This document shows, piece by piece, positions 8,178 through 17,464 of a DNA stretch of 64,000 nt (positions are counted from its first letter, which is position 1; each line of letters begins with the position of its first letter). The position numbers and the translations under genes were made by a program. Location of the stretch: contig CAJFLB010000001.1 of the NCBI GenBank assembly GCA_904387305.1, positions 1-64,000 on the forward strand, given 5' to 3'. The notes beneath the pieces are model-generated. The model saw nothing but the letters and a program-made list of their open reading frames with translations. It did no database searches and was not told where the DNA came from. This DNA comes from an uncultured Clostridia bacterium (lineage in GTDB: Bacteria > Bacillota > Clostridia > TANB77 > CAG-508).

Positions 8178-8509
8178 GCTTGTTTGACAATGCAACACAA
8201 CTGTGGAAAAAAATGTGGAAAATATATGCGAAAACTGTGAAAAAAATATGTGCAAAATATGTGGAAAAACACAAGAAAAAAATATAAAAAATAGGCATAA
8301 AAATAAAATAGAATACAAATCCGGAAAAGCGCTAGAAATAGCGCTTTTTGTGGTGCAAAGAAAATTAAAAAAAACCTCGAAAATTGTTGAAAAAAACCGT
8401 GTATTATGATATAAATATAAGAGGAAAAAATAGGCAAAAAATATAGAAAAAATGATAAATATAATACGCAGAAAAAACATAAAAAATATACAAAAAACGG
8501 AGGAAAAAC
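8178..8509. other. Intergenic leader with TGTGGAAAA-like words
   Basis: Between 8200 and 8270 the word TGTGGAAAA or a one-base variant occurs five times at irregular spacing. A terminator follows at 8325-8349, then an AT-rich leader with a weak TTGTTG (8384-8389) and several possible -10 boxes around 8402-8416. The giant gene's ribosome binding site, GGAGG, lies about 10 nt before its ATG. No convincing gene is seen. Confidence 0.5.
8325..8349 (+). terminator. Terminator after the DUF4143 ATPase
   Basis: AAAAGCGCTA (8325-8334), GAAA loop, TAGCGCTTTTT (8339-8349): a 10-bp stem with a GNRA tetraloop and U tract. Confidence 0.9.
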
Positions 8510-11500
8510 ATGTTAAGAAATAGGTTAATCATCAAAAAAATAAGAAACATATGTATATTATTAATGGCAATTATTATCATGATAGGAGTATATACCAATA
8601 TCAGAAGATCACGAGCGGAAAATGTAATTCCAATTGCGTTAGAGGTTTCAGATAAAAGTGAAACATTAGAAATGCAAACAATCATGGTGGATGCAACTGA
8701 AACGCAAGATGGAAACTATTTACTGGATTTACCAACATCAGTTAATGGAAATATCGTAACCAAATATTATAAATCTGATGGTACAGAAGTGTTGATGAAT
8801 GATGAAAATGCCGATAAAACACTTACATTAACCGAAGCAGAAGTGAGCGAGCAAAAAATACAATTACAGACAGATTATGATAAAAAAGAAGTTACAACAG
8901 AAGATGGACAAACCATAACACTATATAACAAAGAATTGATGGATGTAAAAGAACCAGAAGAAAATGCAGAAGAAGGTACAAATAACACAGATACTAACGA
9001 AACAGAAAAAAATGAAACACCAGAAGAAGGAACAACAGAGGAAACAAACCTAGACGATAGTGTCATTATAACAGGATATATGCCACTAGAGGCACAAGTA
9101 GACATTAATGAGATGGATTTGGCAACATTATCAGATGTACAATTACCAAGTGATACACAAACAATGCAAAAAGCATATGAAGTATCTGTATACCAAACAT
9201 TTAGAACAACAATCGATCCAGATGGTAATGTCATAGCAGAAGAAATTGAAATGCCACAAAGTCAAATAGACAATGGAATAAATAATGAGACAGAAGAAAA
9301 CACAACCAATAACACAACAGACAATATGGCAATAGAAAACATAAATTCAGAAAATGCAAGAGAAAATGAAAATGTGCAAAGTGTAATAGAAGGCACAACA
9401 CCAGACAATACAACCATCACAACGATCACATTAAAAGATGGAACAACTATTGAAGAAGAAAAAATAGAATATGATCCAAGCATCTATAATGAAGAATTAA
9501 CCATTAAAACGAAAAATACAGAAGCCGATACAATTGCCACTGTATATGGCATACAAGAGGACAATCAAATTCAAGCATTAGAAAACACAACTGAAGAAGA
9601 ATATGTGGATACCATTATTTCAAAAGATAATCAAACAGTAAAATATCTATTAGCAACAGAGCCAATTGCAGTAGCAAATGATAACGCATTAAACAATGAA
9701 CAAAGTAGTAATTCAGAAGTTTCAACAATGGCTTTAACTGATGGGAATTATCTAAGAACAACGAATACTGAGACTCAAAGAGAAAGTGGATTTTTAGGAA
9801 ATACTTCAATTCAAAGACAGTACATTGATAATGTAACATTTGTATCATCAACTTCTGGAAAGAATAGCACTGCATGGGATGTATCAGAAGCACAAGATGG
9901 TTCTATTATGGCATGGTATACAACAAATTCGAATGGTACTTATAAAGTATATATAGGAAGTAATGAAACAATCTATGCTAATCCAGATTCAAGCTATTTA
10001 TTTTCAACTATAGGATATTCAGATAAAGGTACAGCAACAGAAAAAATAACCAACATAGGGTTATTAAACACAAGCAATGTAACAAATATGAGTCATATGT
10101 TTTCTGAAATGGGATATGAGGTAATGACAAGTTTAGATTTAGGAGATAACTTTGATACAAGTAAAGTAACAAATATGGATTCTATGTTCTTCAATACAGG
10201 ATTTAGGAAGATGACAAGTTTAAACCTAGGAGATAGTTTCGACACAAGTAATGTAACAGATATGAGAAGTATGTTCCAACAAACAGGATATAACGCAATG
10301 ACAAGTTTAGATCTAGGAAATAATTTTGATACAAGCCATGTAACAAATATGCAGGCTATGTTCATGTGGACAGGATATTATGCTATGACAAGTTTAAAAT
10401 TGGGAACAGCTTTTACAAACATAGCATCAACAAATTCAGGTATGTTTTTTGAGACAGGTAAATCTGGAGAAATTGTTATAAAAGTACTAGAAGAAATTTA
10501 CCAAGACAGTCAACATGTGAAAGTAAATGAAAATTCAAGTACAACAATAGAATTTACAAGAGGAACGTTTGAAGTCATAGCATCAACGTATCTAAGAACA
10601 ACGAATACGGAGACTGAAATAACAAGTGGATTTTTAGGAAACACGTCAATTCAAAGGCAGAACATTGATAATGTAACATTTGTATCATCAACTTCTAGAA
10701 TGAACAACACTGCATGGGATGTATCAGAAAAACAAAATAGATCTATTATGGCATGGTATACGACAAATTCAAATGGTACTTATAAAGTATATATAGGAAG
10801 TGATGAAATTATTTGTGCCAATCCAGATTCAAGCTATTTATTTTCATATATAGGAAGATCAGAAAAGTGTACATCAACAGAAACAATTACAAATATAAAT
10901 TTTCTAAAAACAAGTAATGTAACAAATATGATGCACATGTTTTATATGACAGGATATAACTCGATGACTAGTTTAGATTTAGGAGATAAATTTGATACAA
11001 GTAATGTAACCAATATGAATTATATGTTTGCTTATGCAGGATTTACAGCTATGACAAAATTAGACTTAGGAGATAATTTTGACACAAGTAATGTACAAGA
11101 TTTTCGTGGTATGTTCTATAGAACAGGATATACAGCCATGACAAGTTTAGACTTAGGAGATAAATTTGATACAAATCAAGCAACAGATATGAGTTATATG
11201 TTCTATTATTTGGGGCACGATGCCATGAAAAGCTTGGAATTAGGACCAGCATTTACTAAAATAGCAAACAATTATACAAATATGTTTGAGATGGCTAAAA
11301 CTGTAGTCGTTATTCAGGCATCAGAGGCAATCTACCAAAATAGTACAAATTTCAAATTAAATGCTAATTCAAGTACAACAATTAACTTTACCAATGGAAC
11401 CATCAATCCAAAATACAGAACAGAGTGGACAAAACAATCAGTACAAACAGACACAACAGACGCAAACAATCCAAAATTAAACATAACATTAAAAGGAACG

Positions 11501-14500
11501 ACAAATCCAGGAATAGCTGCAAGTGAATACACAAGTGATGTAACAAGTTCGTTAACAGCAGATGGCATCAAAGTATTTATAGACAACACAGACATAACAG
11601 ATGTTGTAACAAAAACAGTGGGAACAGCGACGCAAATAGCCAACACGAGAACAGGAGCACAAGATGTAGTACAAGTGATAACACTATCAGACTTTGAAGA
11701 AGCAACACTCAGAACAGGAAAATCGTATAAAGAGTGGAGTGGAAATATCAGATTAGAAATAGCACAAGGTACATTGAAAGATACGTATGGAAGTGGCAAT
11801 GTAAAATTGGAAACAAATGGAAACAGAGCAGATAATGTTATCGAGGATACCTCAAAATTTGATAAAAATACAAGCAATGCAATGTTTGGAGATTTTGTTA
11901 AACCAGGTTTTGTATATAATTATTCATCAACAGATATCGACCATGATGCGAAAACATTAACAGTAGATTTCTCTGTAACAGATAAATATTTCAATAGTTC
12001 AACAATATCATCAAATGCAGCTAATATAACTGTAAAAATGTTAGATACAAATGTAGTACCTGAAAATTTAACAAAATCATTAAGAAAAGTGCAAGATATT
12101 ACAGAAACAAGAGATGGCTCAAGTGTAAAAATAGGAGAAAAATATAGATTAACGATTAGCGGATTTGAAAAAGCAAGCATCGATAATGGAAAATATAAAG
12201 AATATAGTGGACCAGTTAGTATCGTATTTCCAGCAGGAATAGCAACTGATAAATCAGGAAATAGCAGTGTTCAGACAAATATAACAGTAGGAATTAGTGA
12301 ACCAAATCACGATGGAAACCAAGAAATTGTAGACTTTATAGAACCAGGAATTGAAAAAATAGATTCATCAATAGATGTAAAAAATCGTACAGCAAAATTG
12401 ACATTCCAGGTAACAGATAAATATCTTTCAAGTAATACGTTATCAAGTGGAAGTATACAGGTACTTGTAAATGGTAGTGTAAACACAAGTATTAACAAAC
12501 AATTAACAAGTACAAATTTAACAGAGCAAAGAGTTGAAAATGGTACAACTTCAACTGTAAGATATGGAACAGAATATACATTGACCCTTACTGGAATTGA
12601 TACAACTGTTAATCAAATAAAAGTTAGAATACCAGAAGGAACGATTACAGATACATCAGAAAATGGTAATGAAGAAATAGAGTTTATGTTGTATAATGTG
12701 TTAAAAGAAACTAGTACAGAAAAAAACAATATGAGCTCGTTTTTAGGAAATACGAATATTCAAAGGCAAAATGTGGAGAATATTACATTTTTAGATAATA
12801 TACCGGAAGATGTATATGATGAATCAAGCAATAAATTTATTAACAATACGGCATGGGATGTATCAGCACAACAAGATAAGTCTATAATTGCATGGTATGA
12901 AACAAATGATAATGGAACGATGAAAGTATATATTGGAAGCAATAATGAGATATTTGGAAATGTAAATTCAAGTTACTTGTTTTCATTTATAGGATATTCA
13001 GAAAATTGTACGACAACAGAAGTAATAACAAATATAGATTTACTAAATACAAGTAATGTAACCAATATGAGTAAAATGTTTAGAAGTACTGGATACAATG
13101 CAATGACAAGTTTAGATTTAGGGGGGAATTTTGATACAAGTAATGTAAGTGATATGAATACAATGTTCGAGTCTACAGGATATACAGCCATGACAAGTTT
13201 AGATTTAGGTGATAATTTTGACACAAGCAATGTAACAGATATGACTTATATGTTTCATTCTGTAGGAAGTAGAAATTTGAACAGTTTTAACTTAGGAGAT
13301 AAATTTGATACAAGCAACGTAACAAATATGAACGGTATGTTCATGACTACAGGATATACTGCAATGACAAGTTTAGATTTAGGAGATAAATTTGACACAA
13401 GCAATGTAACGGATATGTCTAACATGTTTAATGGCACAGGCAGAAAGGCTATGACAAGTTTAGATTTAGGAGATAAATTTGATACAAGTAATGTAACCAA
13501 TATGAGAGGTATGTTCACGGCTACAGGTGGTACTGCCATGACAAGTTTAGATTTAGGAGATAAATTTAATACAAGCAAAGTAACCAATATGAGCGAAATG
13601 TTCATTGATACAGGTGCTACTGCAATGACAAGTTTAGATTTAGGAGATAAATTTGACACAAGCAATGTAACGGATATGGGATCGATGTTCGAGTCTACAG
13701 GATATACAGCCATGACAAGTTTAGATTTAGGAGATAAATTTGATACAAGCAATGTAACAGATATGAATAATATGTTCAATGCTACAGGATATATAGCGAT
13801 GACTAGTTTAGACTTAGGAGACAAATTTGACACAAGTAAAGTAACTGATATGAGAAACATGTTTTCATCTACAGGATATAGAGCTCTAACAAGTTTAGAC
13901 TTAGGAGATAAATTTGATACAAGTAATGTAACAAACATGACGGAAATGTTTGCATCTACAGGCTCTACAGCTATGACAAACTTAGACTTAGGACCAGCAT
14001 TTACAAAATTAATAGATGCACTTACATTTGAAGAAACAGGTAAACAAGATGAAATTGTTATCCAAGCACCAGAAGCAATCTACCAAGATAGCACACACTT
14101 AAAATTAAACACAAATTCAACTTCAACGATAGAATTTACAAGAGGAACCATCAACCCAAAATACAGAACAGAATGGGTAAAAGAAACAGTACAAACAAAC
14201 AAAACAGATGCCAATAATCCAAAACTAAACATCACATTAAGGGGAACCACAAACACAGAAGTAGCAGGTGATGAATACATTAGTGATGTAACAAGCTCCT
14301 TAACAGCAAATGATATTAAAATCTTCATAGATGACACAGAAATCACAGATATAGTAACAAAAACAGTAGGAACCGCAACACAAACAAATAACACAAGAAC
14401 AGGAGCAAAAGATGTATTACAAGTTCTAACACTATCAAACTTTGAAGAAGCAACAAGAAGAACAGGAAAATCATACAAAGAGTGGAGTGGTAACATCAGA

Positions 14501-17464
14501 ATTGAAGTAGCCCAAGGAACTTTATCAGATACAACAGGACCAGCAGATGAAACAGGAAAGAAAGTCACATATGGAAATAAAAATATGGAAGTGGCAGAGG
14601 ATGGAAGTAGAATAGATAACTCAATAGAAGATGAGACGAAAGTAGATCAAAATACAGAAGGTGCCATGTTTGCTGACCTTATAAAACCAGAATTCACATA
14701 TGAATATTCATCAACAGACATCGACCATGATGCAAAAACATTAACAGTAGAATTTTCAGTAACAGATAAATACTTTAATAGTCTTACAATGGCATCAAAT
14801 GCATCTAACATAACCGTAAAAATGTTAGACACAAACGCAGTACCTGAAAATATTACAAAAACATTAACAAAAGTAGGCGATATTACAGAAACAAGAGATG
14901 GATCAAGTGTAAAAATAGGAGAAACATATAGATTAGTCATTAGTGGACTAGAGCAAGCAAGTATAGCAGAAAATGGAAAATATAAAGAATACAGTGGACC
15001 AATGAGCATTGTATTTCCAGCGGGAATTGCAAGTGATAAATCTGGAAACACCAATAACCAAAAGAACATCACAGTAGGAATTAATGAGCCAGACCAAACA
15101 GGAGATGCAGAAATTGTGGATGTTGTCGATCCAGTATGGGAGGCAAGAAACTTTAATATAGATAAAGTGAATAATAAGGTAACAGTAGACTTGTACGGAA
15201 CAGATAAGTATTTTAACAATAGTACTTTAAACATAAACAATATAAAAGTGATTCTTGATGGAACAGAAATCACAAGTACAACAAATGTGACCAAACAATT
15301 AAGTACTGCAACACCATTAACAGAAACAAGAGATGGAGCATCAGTACAATATGGAGTAAAATACACATTAACATTAAGTAATTGGGTAGAAACAGATAGT
15401 CAGTTTGAATCAAGTGGCAGAATATATAGAGAGTATAGTGGAGATACACAAATTCAAATTGCAGGAAACACATTAGCAGATAAATATGGCAATCAAAATC
15501 AACAAACCACATTAGACTTAGGAAAAATAGACTTTGTTAGACCAGAAATTAAGGAAGTTTCAAAAACTAAAAATGATGAAAATAAAACAGAAACAATTGT
15601 ATTTGATGTTACAGATAAAGACTTGGCAACAGTAAACATTAGTACAACAGATACTTCAAAAATTCATGTATATGTAGATAATGAAGAAGCAACAGGTGTC
15701 ACAAAGACGATTACAAATATAGAAGATTTAACAGCAATGGTAAATGGAAGTAACAAAGTAGTGGGAAAACGTTATACTTTAGTATTATCAAATTTCGAAC
15801 AAGAAAGAACAACAATAGACTATAATAGAGAATATTCAGATTGGAGTGGAAATGTATCTATTGAGATAGATGCTAGAACAGCAATAGATAACTCTGGAAA
15901 TTATAATACGGAATCATTATTAGATAATACAAATAACAATTTAGACCAAACACAAAAATTGGATAAAAAGATATTGATTTTTGGGCTAGCAGAAAGACAA
16001 AGTGAATTATCAGCTTTACAAACAGCTTTACAGGAAAAATATACAACAGTAGAGTTAATGACTGTTGACAGAGATGTTCTTGATGTAGATAATCAACTAG
16101 TACCTATTGCTAATGATTATGATTTAGTAATATGTGATACATATCTTTTATCACATGGAGGTATTATAGCTAATCAAGATAATTTGAACTATAATTTAAT
16201 CACAATATCTAATGATGCAGATATTGAAAATAATCAATTAATAGGTGAAGAGGTTTCTTGGGGCGATAAGGATAATTCTGAATACATTGTTGTTACTAGT
16301 GTTACAACACAACCAGGAATATTGGAAGATATGACAATTTATCCTAATAGTGTGCGTACAGACAATAGCTTATACAAAGTAAAATTTAAAGATGATGTGA
16401 ATGTATTAGCGACCCTTACATATAGAGATGATAGTAATACATATGATGCTATAGGTTATAAGATGGTTGGTGAATACAAACAAATTCATTCACAATTTCC
16501 TTTATATAACAGTGACTATACACGAGTGGTATCAAGGTTAGTAGATTTTTCTTTTGATAATGTAGGTACAATCATAAATGGTGACTTTGTAGACTTCATC
16601 AAACCAAATGCAACATATCAGCATTCAGAAACAGACATAGACTATGATGGAAAAACATATCAAATGGTATTTGATATGACAGATAAATTCTATACATCAG
16701 GAACATTAACATTAAATGATTTAGTGATCAGAATTGATGGAGAAGAACCAGACTGGACAAAAGTAAGTAAATCATTACAAGAGGAAGATATCATTAATAC
16801 AGTAAATGGAGAAAATAAAGTAATAGGAAAGAGATATACATTAACATTATCGAACTTACAACAGCTACAAGTAAAAGATGGAGATAATTACTTAGATTAT
16901 AGTGGTGTGGTAACAGTAGCAATACCAGCAGATAAGATTGTAGATACATCAGGAAATGGCAATAATGCCACAACTATCACTTCGGGAATTAATTTACCAG
17001 GTGGAGAAGCAGGTGATGAAGAAGTAGTCGATGTTGTAAATCCAACAATAGAAAAAACGAATTCATCTGTAAATATTGTAAAAGATGGAACAGCAGAAGT
17101 AACATTTAAAGTAACGGATAAATACTTTGCAAATGGTACGTTGACAAATGAAAATATACAAGTATTAGTAAATGGTAGTACAAATACAAATATCACAAAA
17201 CAATTGACGAGTACACCTTTAACTGAGCAAAGAATGGTAAATGGAGTTGCTACAGATGTACAATATGGAGCAGAATATACATTAAAACTGACAGGAATTG
17301 ACAAAACAAATATTAATCAAATAAAGATTAGAGTACCAGAAGGAACCATTACAGATACATATGGAAATAGTAATGAAGAAATAGAGTTCATGTTGTATAA
17401 TGCGTTAAGAAATATAGGAATAGAACAAGACCTTAGTAGTGGTAATCGGAGTAATCCCACCTAA
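8510..17464 (+). CDS. Giant BspA-like (DUF285) surface protein, 5' part of a frameshifted gene
   Basis: 2984 residues. An N-terminal signal segment (about 1-38, ending SRAEN) suggests export. Residues about 40-410 are acidic and Thr/Asn-rich. Three BspA/DUF285 blocks follow, each opened by a cap (FLGNTSIQRQ..., TAWDVS, YIGSN, SNVTNM): 4 units (about 520-645), 4 units (800-925) and 11 units (1515-1830). Between and after them lie Ig-like beta modules marked by TDKYF and by D-x-SGN endings. A Rossmann-like module (about 2483-2690) starts DKKILIFGLAE and contains YDLVICD. The frame ends at 17464 where the next BspA cap should begin; that cap continues in another frame at 17439. No LPXTG or membrane anchor. 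BspA-type repeats are associated with adhesion. GGAGG ribosome binding site. Confidence 0.85.
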   Translation: MLRNRLIIKKIRNICILLMAIIIMIGVYTNIRRSRAENVIPIALEVSDKSETLEMQTIMVDATETQDGNYLLDLPTSVNGNIVTKYYKSDGTEVLMNDENADKTLTLTEAEVSEQKIQLQTDYDKKEVTTEDGQTITLYNKELMDVKEPEENAEEGTNNTDTNETEKNETPEEGTTEETNLDDSVIITGYMPLEAQVDINEMDLATLSDVQLPSDTQTMQKAYEVSVYQTFRTTIDPDGNVIAEEIEMPQSQIDNGINNETEENTTNNTTDNMAIENINSENARENENVQSVIEGTTPDNTTITTITLKDGTTIEEEKIEYDPSIYNEELTIKTKNTEADTIATVYGIQEDNQIQALENTTEEEYVDTIISKDNQTVKYLLATEPIAVANDNALNNEQSSNSEVSTMALTDGNYLRTTNTETQRESGFLGNTSIQRQYIDNVTFVSSTSGKNSTAWDVSEAQDGSIMAWYTTNSNGTYKVYIGSNETIYANPDSSYLFSTIGYSDKGTATEKITNIGLLNTSNVTNMSHMFSEMGYEVMTSLDLGDNFDTSKVTNMDSMFFNTGFRKMTSLNLGDSFDTSNVTDMRSMFQQTGYNAMTSLDLGNNFDTSHVTNMQAMFMWTGYYAMTSLKLGTAFTNIASTNSGMFFETGKSGEIVIKVLEEIYQDSQHVKVNENSSTTIEFTRGTFEVIASTYLRTTNTETEITSGFLGNTSIQRQNIDNVTFVSSTSRMNNTAWDVSEKQNRSIMAWYTTNSNGTYKVYIGSDEIICANPDSSYLFSYIGRSEKCTSTETITNINFLKTSNVTNMMHMFYMTGYNSMTSLDLGDKFDTSNVTNMNYMFAYAGFTAMTKLDLGDNFDTSNVQDFRGMFYRTGYTAMTSLDLGDKFDTNQATDMSYMFYYLGHDAMKSLELGPAFTKIANNYTNMFEMAKTVVVIQASEAIYQNSTNFKLNANSSTTINFTNGTINPKYRTEWTKQSVQTDTTDANNPKLNITLKGTTNPGIAASEYTSDVTSSLTADGIKVFIDNTDITDVVTKTVGTATQIANTRTGAQDVVQVITLSDFEEATLRTGKSYKEWSGNIRLEIAQGTLKDTYGSGNVKLETNGNRADNVIEDTSKFDKNTSNAMFGDFVKPGFVYNYSSTDIDHDAKTLTVDFSVTDKYFNSSTISSNAANITVKMLDTNVVPENLTKSLRKVQDITETRDGSSVKIGEKYRLTISGFEKASIDNGKYKEYSGPVSIVFPAGIATDKSGNSSVQTNITVGISEPNHDGNQEIVDFIEPGIEKIDSSIDVKNRTAKLTFQVTDKYLSSNTLSSGSIQVLVNGSVNTSINKQLTSTNLTEQRVENGTTSTVRYGTEYTLTLTGIDTTVNQIKVRIPEGTITDTSENGNEEIEFMLYNVLKETSTEKNNMSSFLGNTNIQRQNVENITFLDNIPEDVYDESSNKFINNTAWDVSAQQDKSIIAWYETNDNGTMKVYIGSNNEIFGNVNSSYLFSFIGYSENCTTTEVITNIDLLNTSNVTNMSKMFRSTGYNAMTSLDLGGNFDTSNVSDMNTMFESTGYTAMTSLDLGDNFDTSNVTDMTYMFHSVGSRNLNSFNLGDKFDTSNVTNMNGMFMTTGYTAMTSLDLGDKFDTSNVTDMSNMFNGTGRKAMTSLDLGDKFDTSNVTNMRGMFTATGGTAMTSLDLGDKFNTSKVTNMSEMFIDTGATAMTSLDLGDKFDTSNVTDMGSMFESTGYTAMTSLDLGDKFDTSNVTDMNNMFNATGYIAMTSLDLGDKFDTSKVTDMRNMFSSTGYRALTSLDLGDKFDTSNVTNMTEMFASTGSTAMTNLDLGPAFTKLIDALTFEETGKQDEIVIQAPEAIYQDSTHLKLNTNSTSTIEFTRGTINPKYRTEWVKETVQTNKTDANNPKLNITLRGTTNTEVAGDEYISDVTSSLTANDIKIFIDDTEITDIVTKTVGTATQTNNTRTGAKDVLQVLTLSNFEEATRRTGKSYKEWSGNIRIEVAQGTLSDTTGPADETGKKVTYGNKNMEVAEDGSRIDNSIEDETKVDQNTEGAMFADLIKPEFTYEYSSTDIDHDAKTLTVEFSVTDKYFNSLTMASNASNITVKMLDTNAVPENITKTLTKVGDITETRDGSSVKIGETYRLVISGLEQASIAENGKYKEYSGPMSIVFPAGIASDKSGNTNNQKNITVGINEPDQTGDAEIVDVVDPVWEARNFNIDKVNNKVTVDLYGTDKYFNNSTLNINNIKVILDGTEITSTTNVTKQLSTATPLTETRDGASVQYGVKYTLTLSNWVETDSQFESSGRIYREYSGDTQIQIAGNTLADKYGNQNQQTTLDLGKIDFVRPEIKEVSKTKNDENKTETIVFDVTDKDLATVNISTTDTSKIHVYVDNEEATGVTKTITNIEDLTAMVNGSNKVVGKRYTLVLSNFEQERTTIDYNREYSDWSGNVSIEIDARTAIDNSGNYNTESLLDNTNNNLDQTQKLDKKILIFGLAERQSELSALQTALQEKYTTVELMTVDRDVLDVDNQLVPIANDYDLVICDTYLLSHGGIIANQDNLNYNLITISNDADIENNQLIGEEVSWGDKDNSEYIVVTSVTTQPGILEDMTIYPNSVRTDNSLYKVKFKDDVNVLATLTYRDDSNTYDAIGYKMVGEYKQIHSQFPLYNSDYTRVVSRLVDFSFDNVGTIINGDFVDFIKPNATYQHSETDIDYDGKTYQMVFDMTDKFYTSGTLTLNDLVIRIDGEEPDWTKVSKSLQEEDIINTVNGENKVIGKRYTLTLSNLQQLQVKDGDNYLDYSGVVTVAIPADKIVDTSGNGNNATTITSGINLPGGEAGDEEVVDVVNPTIEKTNSSVNIVKDGTAEVTFKVTDKYFANGTLTNENIQVLVNGSTNTNITKQLTSTPLTEQRMVNGVATDVQYGAEYTLKLTGIDKTNINQIKIRVPEGTITDTYGNSNEEIEFMLYNALRNIGIEQDLSSGNRSNPT
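10072..10450 (+). repeat. BspA repeat block A, 4 units of 87 bp
   Basis: Tandem 87-bp units encoding 29 residues (M-x-x-MF-x-x-TG-x-x-AMTSLDLGD-x-FDTSNVT). Block A is the most diverged, with changes also in the framework (FSEMGYEV, FNTGFRKM). Confidence 0.85.
10912..11290 (+). repeat. BspA repeat block B, 4 units of 87 bp
   Basis: Four units of the same 29-residue repeat, with MMHMF, MNYMF, FRGMF and MSYMF at the variable head. The last unit is capped by LELGPAFTKIA. Confidence 0.85.
13052..14010 (+). repeat. BspA repeat block C, 11 units of 87 bp
   Basis: Eleven units. The framework is almost constant, while codons before and after MF and after TG change from unit to unit (SKMF, NTMF, TYMF, NGMF, SNMF, RGMF, SEMF, GSMF, NNMF, RNMF, TEMF). 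Confidence 0.9.

Noticed and set aside
8203-8409. 68-residue ORF with two CxxC pairs (CENC, CKIC), zinc-ribbon-like
   Set aside because: No ribosome binding site, GTG start inside a TGTGGAAAA repeat cluster, and a terminator lies in its middle; the cysteines come from the repeated TGTG words.
13255-13938. Long minus-strand ORFs opposite the BspA repeats (for example 227 residues here; others at 11332, 14080, 18431)
   Set aside because: They are periodic antisense readings of the 87-bp repeats or of Thr/Asn-rich coding sequence, with no start signals.
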